Part shown: piece after piece, positions 49,108 through 60,900 of the stretch
Layout: each line of letters opens with the position of its first letter
How positions within the stretch are numbered: the first letter of the stretch is position 1
DNA from: Ignelater luminosus
Taxonomy: Eukaryota > Arthropoda > Insecta > Coleoptera > Elateridae
Reading direction: 5' to 3'
Assembly: GCA_011009095.1 (NCBI GenBank)
Contig: VTPC01090703.1
Location: forward strand, 1 to 64,000
DNA length: 64,000 nucleotides
Notes under the pieces: model-generated
The model's input: only the letters and a program-made list of their open reading frames with translations
Told to the model about the DNA's origin: nothing
Database searches by the model: none
Position numbers and translations under genes: made by a program

Positions 49108-49269
49108 GTTTAGACAAGGCCATACCAGTTTATCCTGGGTGTGTACGTACTTATATTAGGATGAACTAGTTTGGCCTAGCCTAAACTAATTTTTCCTACT
49201 GGGGCTAGGTCGAACTAGTTTAGCCTAGGCAAAACTAGTTTGTCCTGAAATCGGGTTTGGCCGGTAACA
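49108..49269. repeat. GINGER right terminal inverted repeat
   Basis: This is the reverse complement of 45335-45496, identical over the outer ~120 bp. The inner ~45 bp have about six substitutions. Confidence 0.88.
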
Positions 49270-49273
49270 TATA

Positions 49274-50979
49274 CAATAATACATTAGGATAAGGATAAAA
49301 ACTAATTAATATAAGGAAAATATAATACATTTACATAATAATAGAAATGTGAGGTTACGTCTTGCAAAACATTAAAAGTTTATTTAGTTTTTACAGAATT
49401 TATTTAAGTAATTCCTGTTGGGTAGGACACCCAGTTCAATGAAGAAACAGCGAATTTTATTTATTTTATTGTTTGCATTTTTCTATTGACGTCAATATAT
49501 TTTAATTAAAAATAAATAAATAAAGGATACGGCATAAAGGGTAATATAGACTAAATATTATTTATTTTTGTAGAGGTAATTTACATATAGCGGAAAGCTA
49601 CACTATTTTTAACTTTATTGATTTATGAATTAAGGATTGCTATAATTTAATATTTTTTATAACATCAACTTCTTTGCTATTATTAGAAAAAATTAAAATG
49701 GAAAGCAATCATTACTTGGAATCGATTGAAATTTTATTACCTCTTTTTCCGTATAATTAGTTGTCCATACAAATAGAATAAAAACTCATAATTACTCGTA
49801 TAGGATGCTGTTAAAATTTAGATTTATACATTAAAATTGTTATTCTCAAGTAATTATTAAATGTACAATGTTAAGGAAATAATGAAAACTTGAATTTTTT
49901 ATTTACATTAGGAAGGATGTTGTATTCATTATTTCTGCAGGTAACAAACTTTTGTAAACATTTTAAATGTCACCAGCTACTAATCCGTTCTTGATTGTTA
50001 TTTCTACCTATGAACGAAACATCTTGCTAATTATCATATCTCAAAATGTAAACATTAATCTTTTCTTGGGATTAAAACAAAGCATAAAAAAATAAATTGA
50101 ATTTAGATATGGATGTTTTAGCAGAAATTTAATTAATAATGAGGGCTGCTTTTGAGCTTTCATTGTCTTCAATTTTATTTGTTATTCTTTTGGAAGTTTG
50201 TTAATCAATTTCATACCTGTGTTGATTTACCAACATATAAACGTTTGCAAATTTCTCTATAGAATGCCTAAAGAAGTACAAAATAGATTTAAAATCCATG
50301 TTGAATTATACTTTTTAGTGTGCGTCAAAAGGATGTCATTCCGATGTCAACATAACATAACTGATAAGATGACCAATAAATCACGCGAATTAGACGTTAC
50401 TCTGTTTTCTGGAACTTAGTTAAAGGTTTACCATTACATAGTACATACCATTCAAGATGTCAAGATATTTTTTAATTTTTAGATTATATTCGATTTTCTA
50501 TCCCATCAAGTTTCTCTGATCTTATGAAACGTTTTTACTTTGCAGCAAGTTTATTTAATATGGACAGGAGTAAATCGAGGGTTTGGCAGGATGCAGGTTT
50601 GTCTCAGTAGCTTTTCCAGTTTACAAACCTAGGACTTAATTTATTCGCAAGTCCCCATTGGGATACCGCCTAGATATCACCACAGATGAACTAGAATTGG
50701 CTTCAGAAAAGCGGCGGCAAATAGCATCAGATCCCCAGATTACGGACGGCTGAATTTTAAATCTTCCAAACTGTCTTACCAGTGCAGAAGATTATAGCTA
50801 TTATACCCCTAATATGACGGCAAGATTAAACACAAACGGAAGTCCCCAGGTGGCCAGGTGGGTAAGACAAGTTGTTCCAAATCTCACACATTACACAAGA
50901 TCTACCTTATGGAATCTGAATGCACAAACTCTCTATCAACCCACATCTTAAGAAGTAAAAACATGGACTATCTGGAAAA
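49274..50979. other. Gene-free stretch
   Basis: No gene is seen. From about 50,560 the sequence becomes more retrotransposon-like (purine-rich plus strand, scattered coding-like words such as GTTCCAAATCTCACACATTA), so the LINE below may begin here, but no recognisable motif allows a call before about 50,980. Confidence 0.35.
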
Positions 50980-52275
50980 AACATTAAACTATCAATATGC
51001 GAACAATGCAAAGTGATGGTAAGGTATATCAATAATAAAAAAAAAGAAATGGAATAAATATGAGATATTGTAGGAATATCTGAGATAAGAAGACGAAAAG
51101 AGCAACTGAACTCGGGAAACATTTAATAGAAGGTAAACATAATATTCGAAGGGCAGGTTTCATACTGAACAAGAATAAATAACAAAGTATCAAAATATTG
51201 TAACACACAAATCATTTAAATATGCGTTTTAAGAACATCTCACGAAGACAAAATAACAAAAAATCTACAAAGAAATAACAGTTAACAAACTTGGGAAGAA
51301 AAAAGGAGACAATGAAAGGAAGATCAGAAACTTCGGACTAGGAAAAGATAATGACCAAAGAGAAAGACTGATAAATTATTTTCTACCAAAAGAAGGTAAA
51401 TAGAAATGCAGTTGGATCTCTACAAAGGAAAACATAAAAACTAAATTGACTAAAAACTGTCAATAAACAGAGGAATATTTAGAGTGATCACCACGTAAAA
51501 TTAATAAAAAAATAAAAACTTATAAAAAGCATCACCTAATATTGACCAAACAAAAATACTAAAGGAGAAAGAATAGCTTAGAGCAAGAACACAATATAGA
51601 CAAAACTCTAAATTTCCATAACAAAACCATAGACGACAATAAGACTAACAACAAAGCCATGTTAGATGAGGCAGAAGAGGTTGACAAAAGCCCCAAAAAG
51701 GAAAAAAAAGAATTAAGTGAAAATTAAAAGATCTATTCGAAAAGAAAAGAAAACTACACATGGTTCTACTAAATATGCTAAAACTAACAAAATGTTTACA
51801 AAAACAATTTAAAAAAACAGAAGAAAAGAAATGAAGAAAAAAATTGACACAGTTATAGAGGAAAGTAAAAATAGGAAGAATACTATACGAAAAAACTTTA
51901 GGATCAACATTAGCAATATCATAAATGAAAATGTTGACGACACTAAAAACCGAGATTAAATATTGTAAAATTAACAGACAACTTATTTAAAAGTCCATAC
52001 GAGCAGAAACAGGTAGTAGTGGAAGATCTTACAAGATCTTTAAAATAAAAGATAATAAATGAATACTCAGAGGGTCCTGGATATTACTGAATAAAAAATA
52101 ATAAAAATTGTTATAGACATTAAATATAACAAAGCAATAAAAAGTGATGATATAATACTAGAACCTATAAAAGAGGAAGGCAAAATTGAAAGCATTATAG
52201 ATACTTTTGAACAAATGCTTAATGGAAGGTAAGCGCAGAATCATAAGTCTAAATCTCTGCCACCACAAGCATCTA

Positions 52276-52385
52276 GGCCCAGTTTTGAATAATTTTGAAT
52301 TTGCATTTGAAGTTTATTACATCTGATTGGTTAGTTGCATTATTAACTTGACTATCTGATTTATTATGCCTTATGCAACCGGGCC
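52276..52385. mobile_element. Small palindromic MITE inside the LINE (GGCCCGGTTGCATAA type)
   Basis: The left end reads GGCCCAGTTTTGAATAA and the right end, read inward, GGCCCGGTTGCATAAGG. The interior is largely self-complementary (TTTATTACATCTGATTGG near 52,312 against its partner near 52,355). About 110 bp long, no coding capacity. It interrupts the decayed LINE. Confidence 0.6.
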
Positions 52386-53045
52386 ATAGATTAGAGAATA
52401 AATTGGAACATTGTCCGTTTATCGAGCACGCTAGTTTTAGAAGAAACTTCGTAAGTGTGATCATATACGAAATCTAAGAGCACTTGTAGAAAAGTCAACG
52501 GAATAGAATCTTCCACTGCACTTAGCCTTTAGTTAGGCTTTATAAAACTGCAGGATAAATTATAGATAATACAGATGGTGATACAAATGCATAAAAAACC
52601 AAGATCAATCTCAAACAAACGAGGAGAGAGACAAGGTGACTCAGTGAGCAACAACGTTGCAAGACCTAGTATTAATATCAAGCAACTTCGAGGAATTACA
52701 GATTATGTTAAATAAGCAAAGAAAACGTATCAGAAGAAATAGGCCCAAAACGGAGCAAACAAAAAATCAAAATTATTACCAATCAAGGAAAACACAAAAA
52801 TATTGAAATATTAAAACAGTAAATCAAATTATAAAATATATCTAAGAATACACCTACCTTGGGCAAGTGATAGAATGTGGAAAGACAAGCCAAACAGCTG
52901 AAATAGAAAGACACATAAGGTCAGCATAAAGAGCATTCGAAACGTGAAGCAGAATATTAAGAAACCAAGAGATTCTTTTAAAATTGAGAAGACTGGTATC
53001 TAACAAATTCGTCCTGCCAGTATTTACGGTTGTAATACAGACATA

Positions 53046-53202
53046 GGGCCGGTTTCTACTCTCATGATTAAATTTAAATATTTTTATTCATCATGGCAAT
53101 CGATTTTGTCTTTTTTCTTATTGTTAAGATCAGGTGAAGCTGTACTTTTTTAAATTTTTAAAGAAACTTTATTAGTTAGTGAAGGAGAGTAGAAATCGGG
53201 CC
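53046..53202. mobile_element. Small MITE inside the LINE (GGCCGGTTTCTACTCTC type)
   Basis: GGGCCGGTTTCTACTCTC at 53046-53063 pairs with the inward-read right end GGCCCGATTTCTACTCTC ending at 53202. The 157 bp element has a T-rich interior and no open frame. It separates the LINE's YLGQ-like block from its terminal block. Confidence 0.65.
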
Positions 53203-53470
53203 ATGAATTTTAGCAACAACTTTAAGCAATAAATTAGCGGAACCTCAGAGAGTAATGGGAAGATTGATGTTAAGTATCACATTGAAAGAGTTAATCAGGA
53301 ATGAAGATATTCGTAAGAACAGAAAACTAACAGATGTAAGAAAACAGATAGCATCACTGAAATGATGATAAGCCGGCCATGGAACGAAACACACGGATAG
53401 ACAATAGAAGGAAGTAATGGAGTAGCAACAAAGGTTGATCACAGACAAGATGGAAGAATGACTGAAAAGA

Positions 53471-54640
53471 GTAGCAAGTTTGAATTAGATTCACAGAATA
53501 GATAATTATAGAAACTAGAAACCACTGAATGTCAGCAAGCTGAAGAAGAAAGCAAGAAAAAGAAATATTATCAAAATCTTGACTACAGTTTTTTACTGTT
53601 TTGGAATTTGCGTTCCATCGAAAAACTTTCCAGTATCCCACTGCCCCATTTGCTCCTGTCTTTTGAATACTTTCCATAGTAGCCTTTCTAAACACTCCTT
53701 TTAGGTTTCGCATTAACTGCATCTTACGGACTCTGGGACCAAATTTTATTAAGTCTCTTTTGAAAATCCAAACTTTTTAATCATTTATAAACTTGAAATA
53801 GATGAATTTTTTTAAAATTTTATCTATTTGGTGGTACGTACTAATTACAAAAAAAACTAGTACACTTTTCATATCTCATTAATTGTTTGTTGATTAGGAA
53901 TACAATAGTAAAACATGTTTCAATTCGTCACGAGACTGGAATGTAAATCCAGAAATTTTAAGACACTTGAATATCGTATAGGGTTAGATTCTCACGGTGA
54001 ATCGGAAGTCATTGTCAAAGGGTGACGGGTGGGAAGAAAGTTAAACCTCAGACGCATCACCTGAACGACCTACTACCTCTTTCTCCTTTTAAGCGGAATC
54101 GCATCACTGATTTTCCGTTAATTATTAAAGCGAACTTTGTGGAGGTTTTAGCACTCTTTACAACCATATGAGTGTGAATCGAACGGAACCTACTATAAAT
54201 GGTTAAGACCTGAAAAACACGTGTTGGTATTTTTGGGACGCTTTTGCAGATTTTTAGGATAATTCACGTACTAGACGCTTGCAGTTTTATCTGCCAAAAA
54301 GGTTTCCTTAACGGTAGGAAAGGAGGTATCACAGTATATCTCTCATCAAGATATAAATGAAATTTGGATGATTTAATTATAAATATACAAAAAATTATTG
54401 TTAACTTATATTACCTAGTACAAAAAAAATTCTTCTAATAATAATAATTAATTTATTAATAAACTACCTTTATAGGAAATTCTAAAAAAAACACTATAAG
54501 GTATTAAGATATCGAAATTATAGAATACAGAAGCAACGCCAGAAGTGGGGAAAGGTTTGCAAATTGTAAAAGTTGGAAGCACGCTTTTAAATATTCAGTT
54601 GCCCGCGGTCGCGCTCTTTGAATGCGGCGTAGTAATATAT
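53471..54640. other. Non-coding gap before the third gene
   Basis: A minus-strand open frame of 122 codons (53354-53722) overlaps the LINE end and shows no recognisable domain. The stretch 53,930-54,350 has moderate GC but no coding sense that I can read. I see no supported gene. Confidence 0.35.
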
Positions 54641-54665
54641 CTGTTAATATTGAAGTTCAGTCAGT
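54636..54665 (+). promoter_or_regulatory. Candidate core promoter (TATA-like word and TCAGT initiator)
   Basis: TCAGTCAGT at 54657-54665 contains the arthropod initiator TCAGT twice, and an AT-rich TAATATAT word lies about 20-25 bp upstream. A short GC-rich block (CCCGCGGTCGCGC near 54602) precedes it. The spacing is a little tight for a true TATA box. It lies about 65 bp before the ATG at 54726. Confidence 0.4.
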
Positions 54666-54725
54666 TTATTATAGTTTTATCAACATAACAAATAAAACGA
54701 AACAGATATATTAGAATTAAATAAA

Positions 54726-54980
54726 ATGACAGAAATTTCTTCACATGTTGCAAATCAAAAGGGAATATCGGCAACCATGGAGCTGAATAATAACAATTCT
54801 TCATCGGATAATACTTTAAATTTAAAAGAAAATTCGTTTGCACGTCCCAGAAGTGTCTCTAGAGAATCAATGTCTAGTGCTTCTAGCAGCAATTCTGATA
54901 CCAGTGAAGATGCCGAATTAGCCAATTTCGGCGATGAAACCAAAGATGGTAATGCAAAAAGTGAAGAGGGCTCTAATAAG
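54726..54980 (+). CDS. First coding exon of an unrecognised gene
   Basis: ATG 54726 sits in a good insect start context (ATAAAATGAC). The exon encodes 85 residues: MTEISSHVANQKGISATMEL, an Asn/Ser-rich stretch, then FARPRSVSRESMSSASSSNS, and an acidic part ending SEEGSNK. It is closed by a consensus donor (AAG/GTAAAC at 54981) in phase 0. The strongly Ser-rich RSVSRES segment would suit phosphorylation of a cytoplasmic N-terminal tail. There is no signal peptide or membrane segment. Without the splice the frame stops after 12 further codons at 55019. I do not recognise the protein. No second exon was found in the remaining 9 kb, so the first intron is probably long. It could also be a complete 97-residue small protein. 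Confidence 0.55.
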
Positions 54981-57900
54981 GTAAACGGGCGGATTAATGT
55001 AAATGCTTATTATCAATAACCTTCAAATTTTGTGATATGAATAGTTTTCTGCCAATTAAAATATGATTATTAACTCCTACACCAAAACAATCATTTGCAT
55101 TAATTTATGTTGATTTTCTAAATTTTGCGATGACCACAGCAAGAACGACCTAATACGGATGGGTACTTTCATTATAATTTAAAATCGGCTTTAAATCATT
55201 ATCGGCATTGTGGTTTTTTATAGCGATAATAATTTCTTTTTTATTGTTAAAACATTGCGGAATGACAATCACGAACAATTCAAATATGGAAAATCGTAAA
55301 CATTTCCTAATTCAGTCAATCTAGTTCTTTACAAGGAGTTTTATTCTTTTAAGTTCTTTAAACCATGTACTCAACCACGCAGACTGAATATTTCATTGAC
55401 CTCGTTCATACACGAGGATGGAGATTAGCACACTCAAGTCAATCCAAATCATAACATTCGTACTCTGAAAGAACAGGTTTGGAAAAAATCAAATTTATGG
55501 ATGTCAAGACATGTACATAAAAAGTCACGGGGATTTCCCTCGTTTAGTAGTCCTAAAAAATTAATTTAAATTTATATTTTTAACCGGTGCAATATAAAAA
55601 CTGTTTATAATTAATTAACATTTATGTTATGTTTTCATTTAACCTTTGATAACATTTCCTGTATGTTACAATAAACACTTAACATAATATATTCCTTAAA
55701 AAGAATTTATTTATTTAAAAAAACACGGTTCATTAAGGAAATAATGAGTTGACAAACATTAAAACTGGGAAATACATTGAAAAGACTTTTCAAAAATAAC
55801 AGTTGAAGTTTAATAAACAACATATTAAATATGTGGAGTGGTTGGTATGTATAGGTAAATACATAAGTTATGTAACATAAAAGGAAAAGCCAGAACTTTT
55901 ACAAAATTTACTTTTTCATTGTCATCATTATTATGCTGATATTGTGATATCGTAATGATTTGATGCACTCTTTGTCCATCATTTCACTACATGTCAACAA
56001 TAATGACTGTTACAAAAGCTCGGATTTATAAACACGGAAATATACGTGTGTTTATGCATCAAAATTGCATACTGTATGTCATTTAACATGTAAATGCAAA
56101 GACTCTGGAAAATCCTTTAGTCTATTGCTTACCAAACATTATTAGAATTAGATCAAGTACTCAAAAAGCGAAAAAATTAGCAAACGCATTGCTCACTTTT
56201 TTTCGGATATTTTTCTTATTAAAGTTATTAATGATCTTTTTTGTCTTTTAAAAATACTTTTGAATTACTACCTGTCTTACCATATAAGGTGCGGCATTCC
56301 GTAGCATCAGCTTACTGTAATCGAAATTATGCTAAACCATTATTAACAAAGTTTTGCAACTAATTATTAATTTTAAAATAGTCTGCATAGCTAATAAAAA
56401 CGTTTGAATGCCGTATATAATTTCTTTTACTAGATACTTCGATAATTTCCCGCTTTCGGGTATGTTCTGGAAAAGCTCTAATGCCATCCAATACGTTAAC
56501 TCCGTACCACAACCATCTTTGGCGGGTGTCCTGTATACGTGTATACATACAAAGGAACAATATAAATGTAAATGGATGCAGTGTCGAGAAATGTATTTTG
56601 CACACTATTTATTAGAAAAGATGTGAGAAAGATGAAGAAACTATTAGGTTAACACGCAATTTCCTGGAAGCAGCAGCTAACCGGCCAAAAAGAATTATGT
56701 TAAATTCTGTGGGACTAATTTATTTTGACAATGTGGTGAATCAATTTGACGCAGGCTAATTTTGTGTTTCTCACTTTTATAATTATACCGGATACTATGA
56801 TACAAAAGATGATTAATAATACTAAGATTTAGCAAACTCTCATATGATTTTTTAAGTAAATAGGCAGGCCGTCCTGCTAACCTCTTGCAGTGTTATCTTA
56901 ACTTAGTACAGTTAATTAAATTAGTATCAAACTCAGATTTTATCAATGTTACCTACACCAAAATCAATTTTGCCAAAATAACTGCTTGTGTAACATTAAC
57001 TGTCTCAAGACGAATCTTCAGCTAAGGTTTAACAATTACAATTTTCTAAAGTGGCGTCGTTACAACTGTGCTGATTAAAGATGATCTTGTCCAAGACAAT
57101 TTTGTTAGATAGATGTGTGTCTAGCAATACAAAAATGTCCGCTATCAGAATGTAGTGTAAGAGCTCAAACTCAATCACTCACCTTGGGTTATGAGTATCC
57201 AACCGGATTATTATTGCATACTTACCTATTAGAGATTTAAAGAAGAACTACAACAGTGCTATTTGAAAATAATAAGAAAAGGATTCTGGTATACCTTTAG
57301 AAACGCAAGCAACCAGACAGATGTTTGTGATACACGAGGAAATAGAAACCAAAACTGATCCTGCTTGGACCTTAAAAGAATTGCATTGCTACATCCAGAT
57401 TTGTATACAATACAGTTAACACGACATTTCTCAACGTCTCTACCTAAATTTATAAAGTAAGGGAGACTCAAACTTAAGTACGATATCGGGTGTGGTGTTT
57501 GCAAGCTTGAATGGATTAAATTTTCGCGCCGTTTATGCCTGCTTTTAATTTTATCGTGTTTTTCTTGGTTTTTTATCTCGCATATTTAATAATCAATATA
57601 GAATCTCACGTAAATAAACGGGAGTTGTTTTGCTTGCAATCCAAAAGCCGCCATGGCTTGCAGAGTTATCATCTGCAATAAGTCTTTCTCTAGACAGTTT
57701 GCCCATGTACTAGTGATACATACCTCTCTTCCTCTATCGACTCTCTCAACCCTATCTCATTGACTGCTATTTCTAAACGTAATGCGCAATGTCAAAATAA
57801 TATAAATTTTGAAATATTGTGTTACGTTTTTTGTCAATGAAATTGTTATGCCACCATTGTGAAAAAGCATGACCCTAGTGCTACCAGCATTTGTCATTAT

Positions 57901-60900
57901 TACTGGCTAACTAAGTGGTTTTAAAATTTTTTCTTTGAACTTTAGTAATCAACAATTTTAATAGACAATAACCATTGATCTGTTTTAAAAAGAGAAATAT
58001 TTAAATAGAACGATTCAGCTTTCACTTTATTCTACTCTAACTTCACAGTAGCACACGTAGATGGCTGCTATACTAATACGTTTACATATGAAATGGTAAT
58101 ATTTAGGACTAAGAAAATGCTTAGAAGAAAAGTTTTGCCCAAGACGAAGACTCAAAACCAAAAGATAGAAAGACGATTTTGAATGATATCTTTTTCTTCT
58201 GCTCAGCATTCCAATGCTTACATCTCAGAATTAAGAAGTCTATCATAATAAACAAGTAAAAACTGTTTTAGAATAAATATACAGAGTACTTCCTTAAAAA
58301 TTTATTGTCGATGTTAATATCAGACATTGATAATAAATTCATTACTAGGAAGTGCTCTGTTGATTTATTCATCATTCATTACCCTATGCAAAAAATTCAT
58401 CTTCAACATTAAAAACCGTTTTAGCCATACCATGGTGATATCAACGATGGAAGTTGCAAGGTATTGCTTTGCTCCTAACAGGCAGTTTAAGAAGCTCATT
58501 ACAAAACGCCGCGCTGTGGCCAGTTCTCTGGATAATGGGACAATTGGTGAATCAGTACAGAAGAAGAGCTAAACAGTAGCAAGCAACACATTTACTTTTT
58601 AGATGTTTCTAGACCGTAGATCTATTTTGGGAATGTGTTAAGAAACACAACGAATTGAAATCCATTGATAAAGATTGCTTATAATGATGGTTCAAAATGT
58701 TCAGGAGAACATTATGATGATCATGATTGGGACTATATGGCAAAACTGGAATTGCCTTTTTATTACAATAATAAGTAATAGACAATAAGGTATGCTACAT
58801 AGAGAAATAAACAGACTGGTAAGTGTATCAACATCAAAAAAAAGTTGTTTGTTTTATCGAGATAAACTGAATAGGTCTACAAATATTCAAAGGATACTCT
58901 ACAATTACAGGCAAGATAGAAAGTTTTCAAAATATCTAAAAATAAAAGTCTTAACAGGAAAGCTTCGTGATAAGATAAAAAATGGAGAAACCTAATTTTT
59001 GTGTATAGAGAGATAAGTAGAAATGATACCATGCAATGAGCCTACCACAAAGGTAATTTTGTCCAAATTGTATCATTTTTTTGCAAATTATGAATTAGTT
59101 GATTTTATTTACTCTACCAGCAAATGTAAGAGGAATTTACATTTAGAATTAAATTAAAAGTTTTAGAACTAATAAAACACGTACGTTGACAATGTTTTTG
59201 GACGTAGAGTAAAAAGTTTCATTATCAAACAGGCATGTTATAATGCAAAAAGTGATTGTCTTGTATAATCAATTTGAACTTGCAAATGCATTAAGTTTTG
59301 CAGATTATTTATAAAAATAATTCAAAGAGCTCTAGTAATAAGTTTCATATTAATAGAAGAATAATAAATATATTCAATAATAAAATTTCCCATGACAACA
59401 AATTTGTTTATGTAACTTTTTTGTACATACATTCGAATTGACAGGTCAAACTTCAAGAGTTACGATTCTCCCCACACAAGTGAAGTATGAAGTTTGCCTC
59501 TCTTTCAATATTTCAAATCAAGCCATCGCTTGATTTTCTTTGGATCATAGATTGGATTGCAATAGGTTTAGATTGTTAACTAGATGAGGTTAAATTAAGG
59601 TAAGGCATGGTAACACCTATGAATTACGTATCACTTAAAAGGGGTAAAAACTAGAGTTCCTTTTGACTTTAACTTTCCTTTCAATCCTAGTAGAAGATTA
59701 AAAGATGTTTTCTCCTCGAAAAATATTTCAGTAAATACATAGTCAACTGTTACATTTTACACGTTTTTTGTTTTTTGAAGGTAATTCTGAGGGGTAATGC
59801 TATTTACGCATCATACATTTAGAAAGGTTTGGAGAGCGTACAAGCAAGTACAAATATGGTTTACGTAATTAGTAAGCATCGTAATATTATAAATGTGCCA
59901 ATTACTAGGGTACTACAGAAAGTAAACCATTCTCATTCACAGGAAAATGCTAATTTCTTTACAAATTTCTCGCATGGCAATAGTGTTATGTATAAAATAG
60001 TCCAATTACAGTAATCTGATACTGGATTTTAGTATATGATAATTATTATTGTTAATAAAACCAAATGTTTATCATGTATTTATAATAACAAGAAGAGGAG
60101 ATTTTATATTATTTAAATTCCTACGATGTTCAATCATAAGCGTCGCTCCGCGCCGTGGGTTATCAGTGCCGTATCCTTTTGGTATCATACGTTACTTAAT
60201 AAAATATCTCATTATAATTACTAATTAGCATTCTTAACAATTAAATTTTTTTGTATCGCTTAGAATCATAAAAATTAGAGATATCATTTGCATTAATTCA
60301 TTTAAACCATAACAATAATTAGTGCCGCTATAAATACTGCCTGAATATAAACTTAAATTGTATAATTATTATAATTGTCCAAATAATTTCTAGTTTGATG
60401 TCCATAAAAACAAATCATGATCAAGACAAAAGAAACATTTTATTAAGTTTTTCTTTTATTATCACAACATTGTCCTTTATTATGCTAAACCATTTTACTC
60501 AATTGTTCTTTATAAAGTAATTATTTAATTTAAATTCAATAACCATTTAATTTGTTTATTACTAATACTTAATTTACTGGTGGAATAATAAAAAGTAACT
60601 TTTTCTATCAAATAAATCCTCAAATATTATCAGCTATATACAAGGTCTGTGTGATTCATGCATATCATTCAAGTTTGTATTTCAACTGTTACTTTGATCC
60701 ATCTCTAATTTGTTATTTGACGATAGAGGTCTGGAAGATTATAAGGGTTATCAGACACGTAACCAAGGGCTTTTTCCTTAATTATAAATAAAACAAAACA
60801 ACTACAAATGTTGAAATACTGATTAGTAATATAGACCAGCTGTTCTTCTGTTTAAATAAGTCTTGAGATCCCAATATTATTGTAGTGAAACTCAAAAATT

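Larger units (their letters stand above)
45335..49269 (+). mobile_element. GINGER/GIN-type DNA transposon, apparently complete
   Basis: Terminal inverted repeats of 162 bp (45335-45496 and 49108-49269) are identical over the outer ~120 bp and differ at about six positions further in. They begin TGTTACCGGCCAAACCCG, fitting the TGTNR terminus of this superfamily, and are flanked by TATA. The element carries one integrase gene (45725-47406) with a single short intron. A younger DD41D mariner (47526-48830) sits in its 3' non-coding part; without it and its extra TA the element is about 2.6 kb. GINGER elements use an integrase related to Gypsy/Ty3 retrotransposons but move as DNA. Near-identical repeats and an open gene point to recent activity. 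Confidence 0.88.
50980..53470 (+). pseudogene. Decayed non-LTR retrotransposon (endonuclease plus reverse transcriptase)
   Basis: Plus-strand frames, much interrupted, give landmarks in the correct order. An endonuclease-type KKKEME ... DIVGISEIRRRKEQL lies near 51,040-51,110, with GKHNIRRAGFILNKNK near 51,135 and FGLGKDNDQRERLINYFLPK near 51,340. A reverse-transcriptase-type NKRGERQGDSVS lies near 52,620 (compare RGVRQGDPLSP). Near 52,850 the YLGQ-like segment precedes TAEIERHIRSA, and LSITLKELIRNEDIRKNRKL and DVRKQIASLK precede AGHGTKHTDR near 53,270-53,390. This layout is that of endonuclease-bearing insect LINEs. The copy is old, with many stops, and carries two small MITE insertions. The 5' end is uncertain and no poly-A tail or target duplication was identified. 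Confidence 0.7.

Noticed and set aside
45335..49269. An LTR retrotransposon (because of the retroviral-type integrase)
   Set aside because: The ends are inverted, not direct, repeats, and there is no gag, protease or reverse transcriptase; a DNA transposon of GINGER/GIN type fits better.
53354..53722. A 122-codon minus-strand gene
   Set aside because: It overlaps the decayed LINE end on the other strand, has no recognisable domain, and its composition is that of AT-rich antisense sequence.
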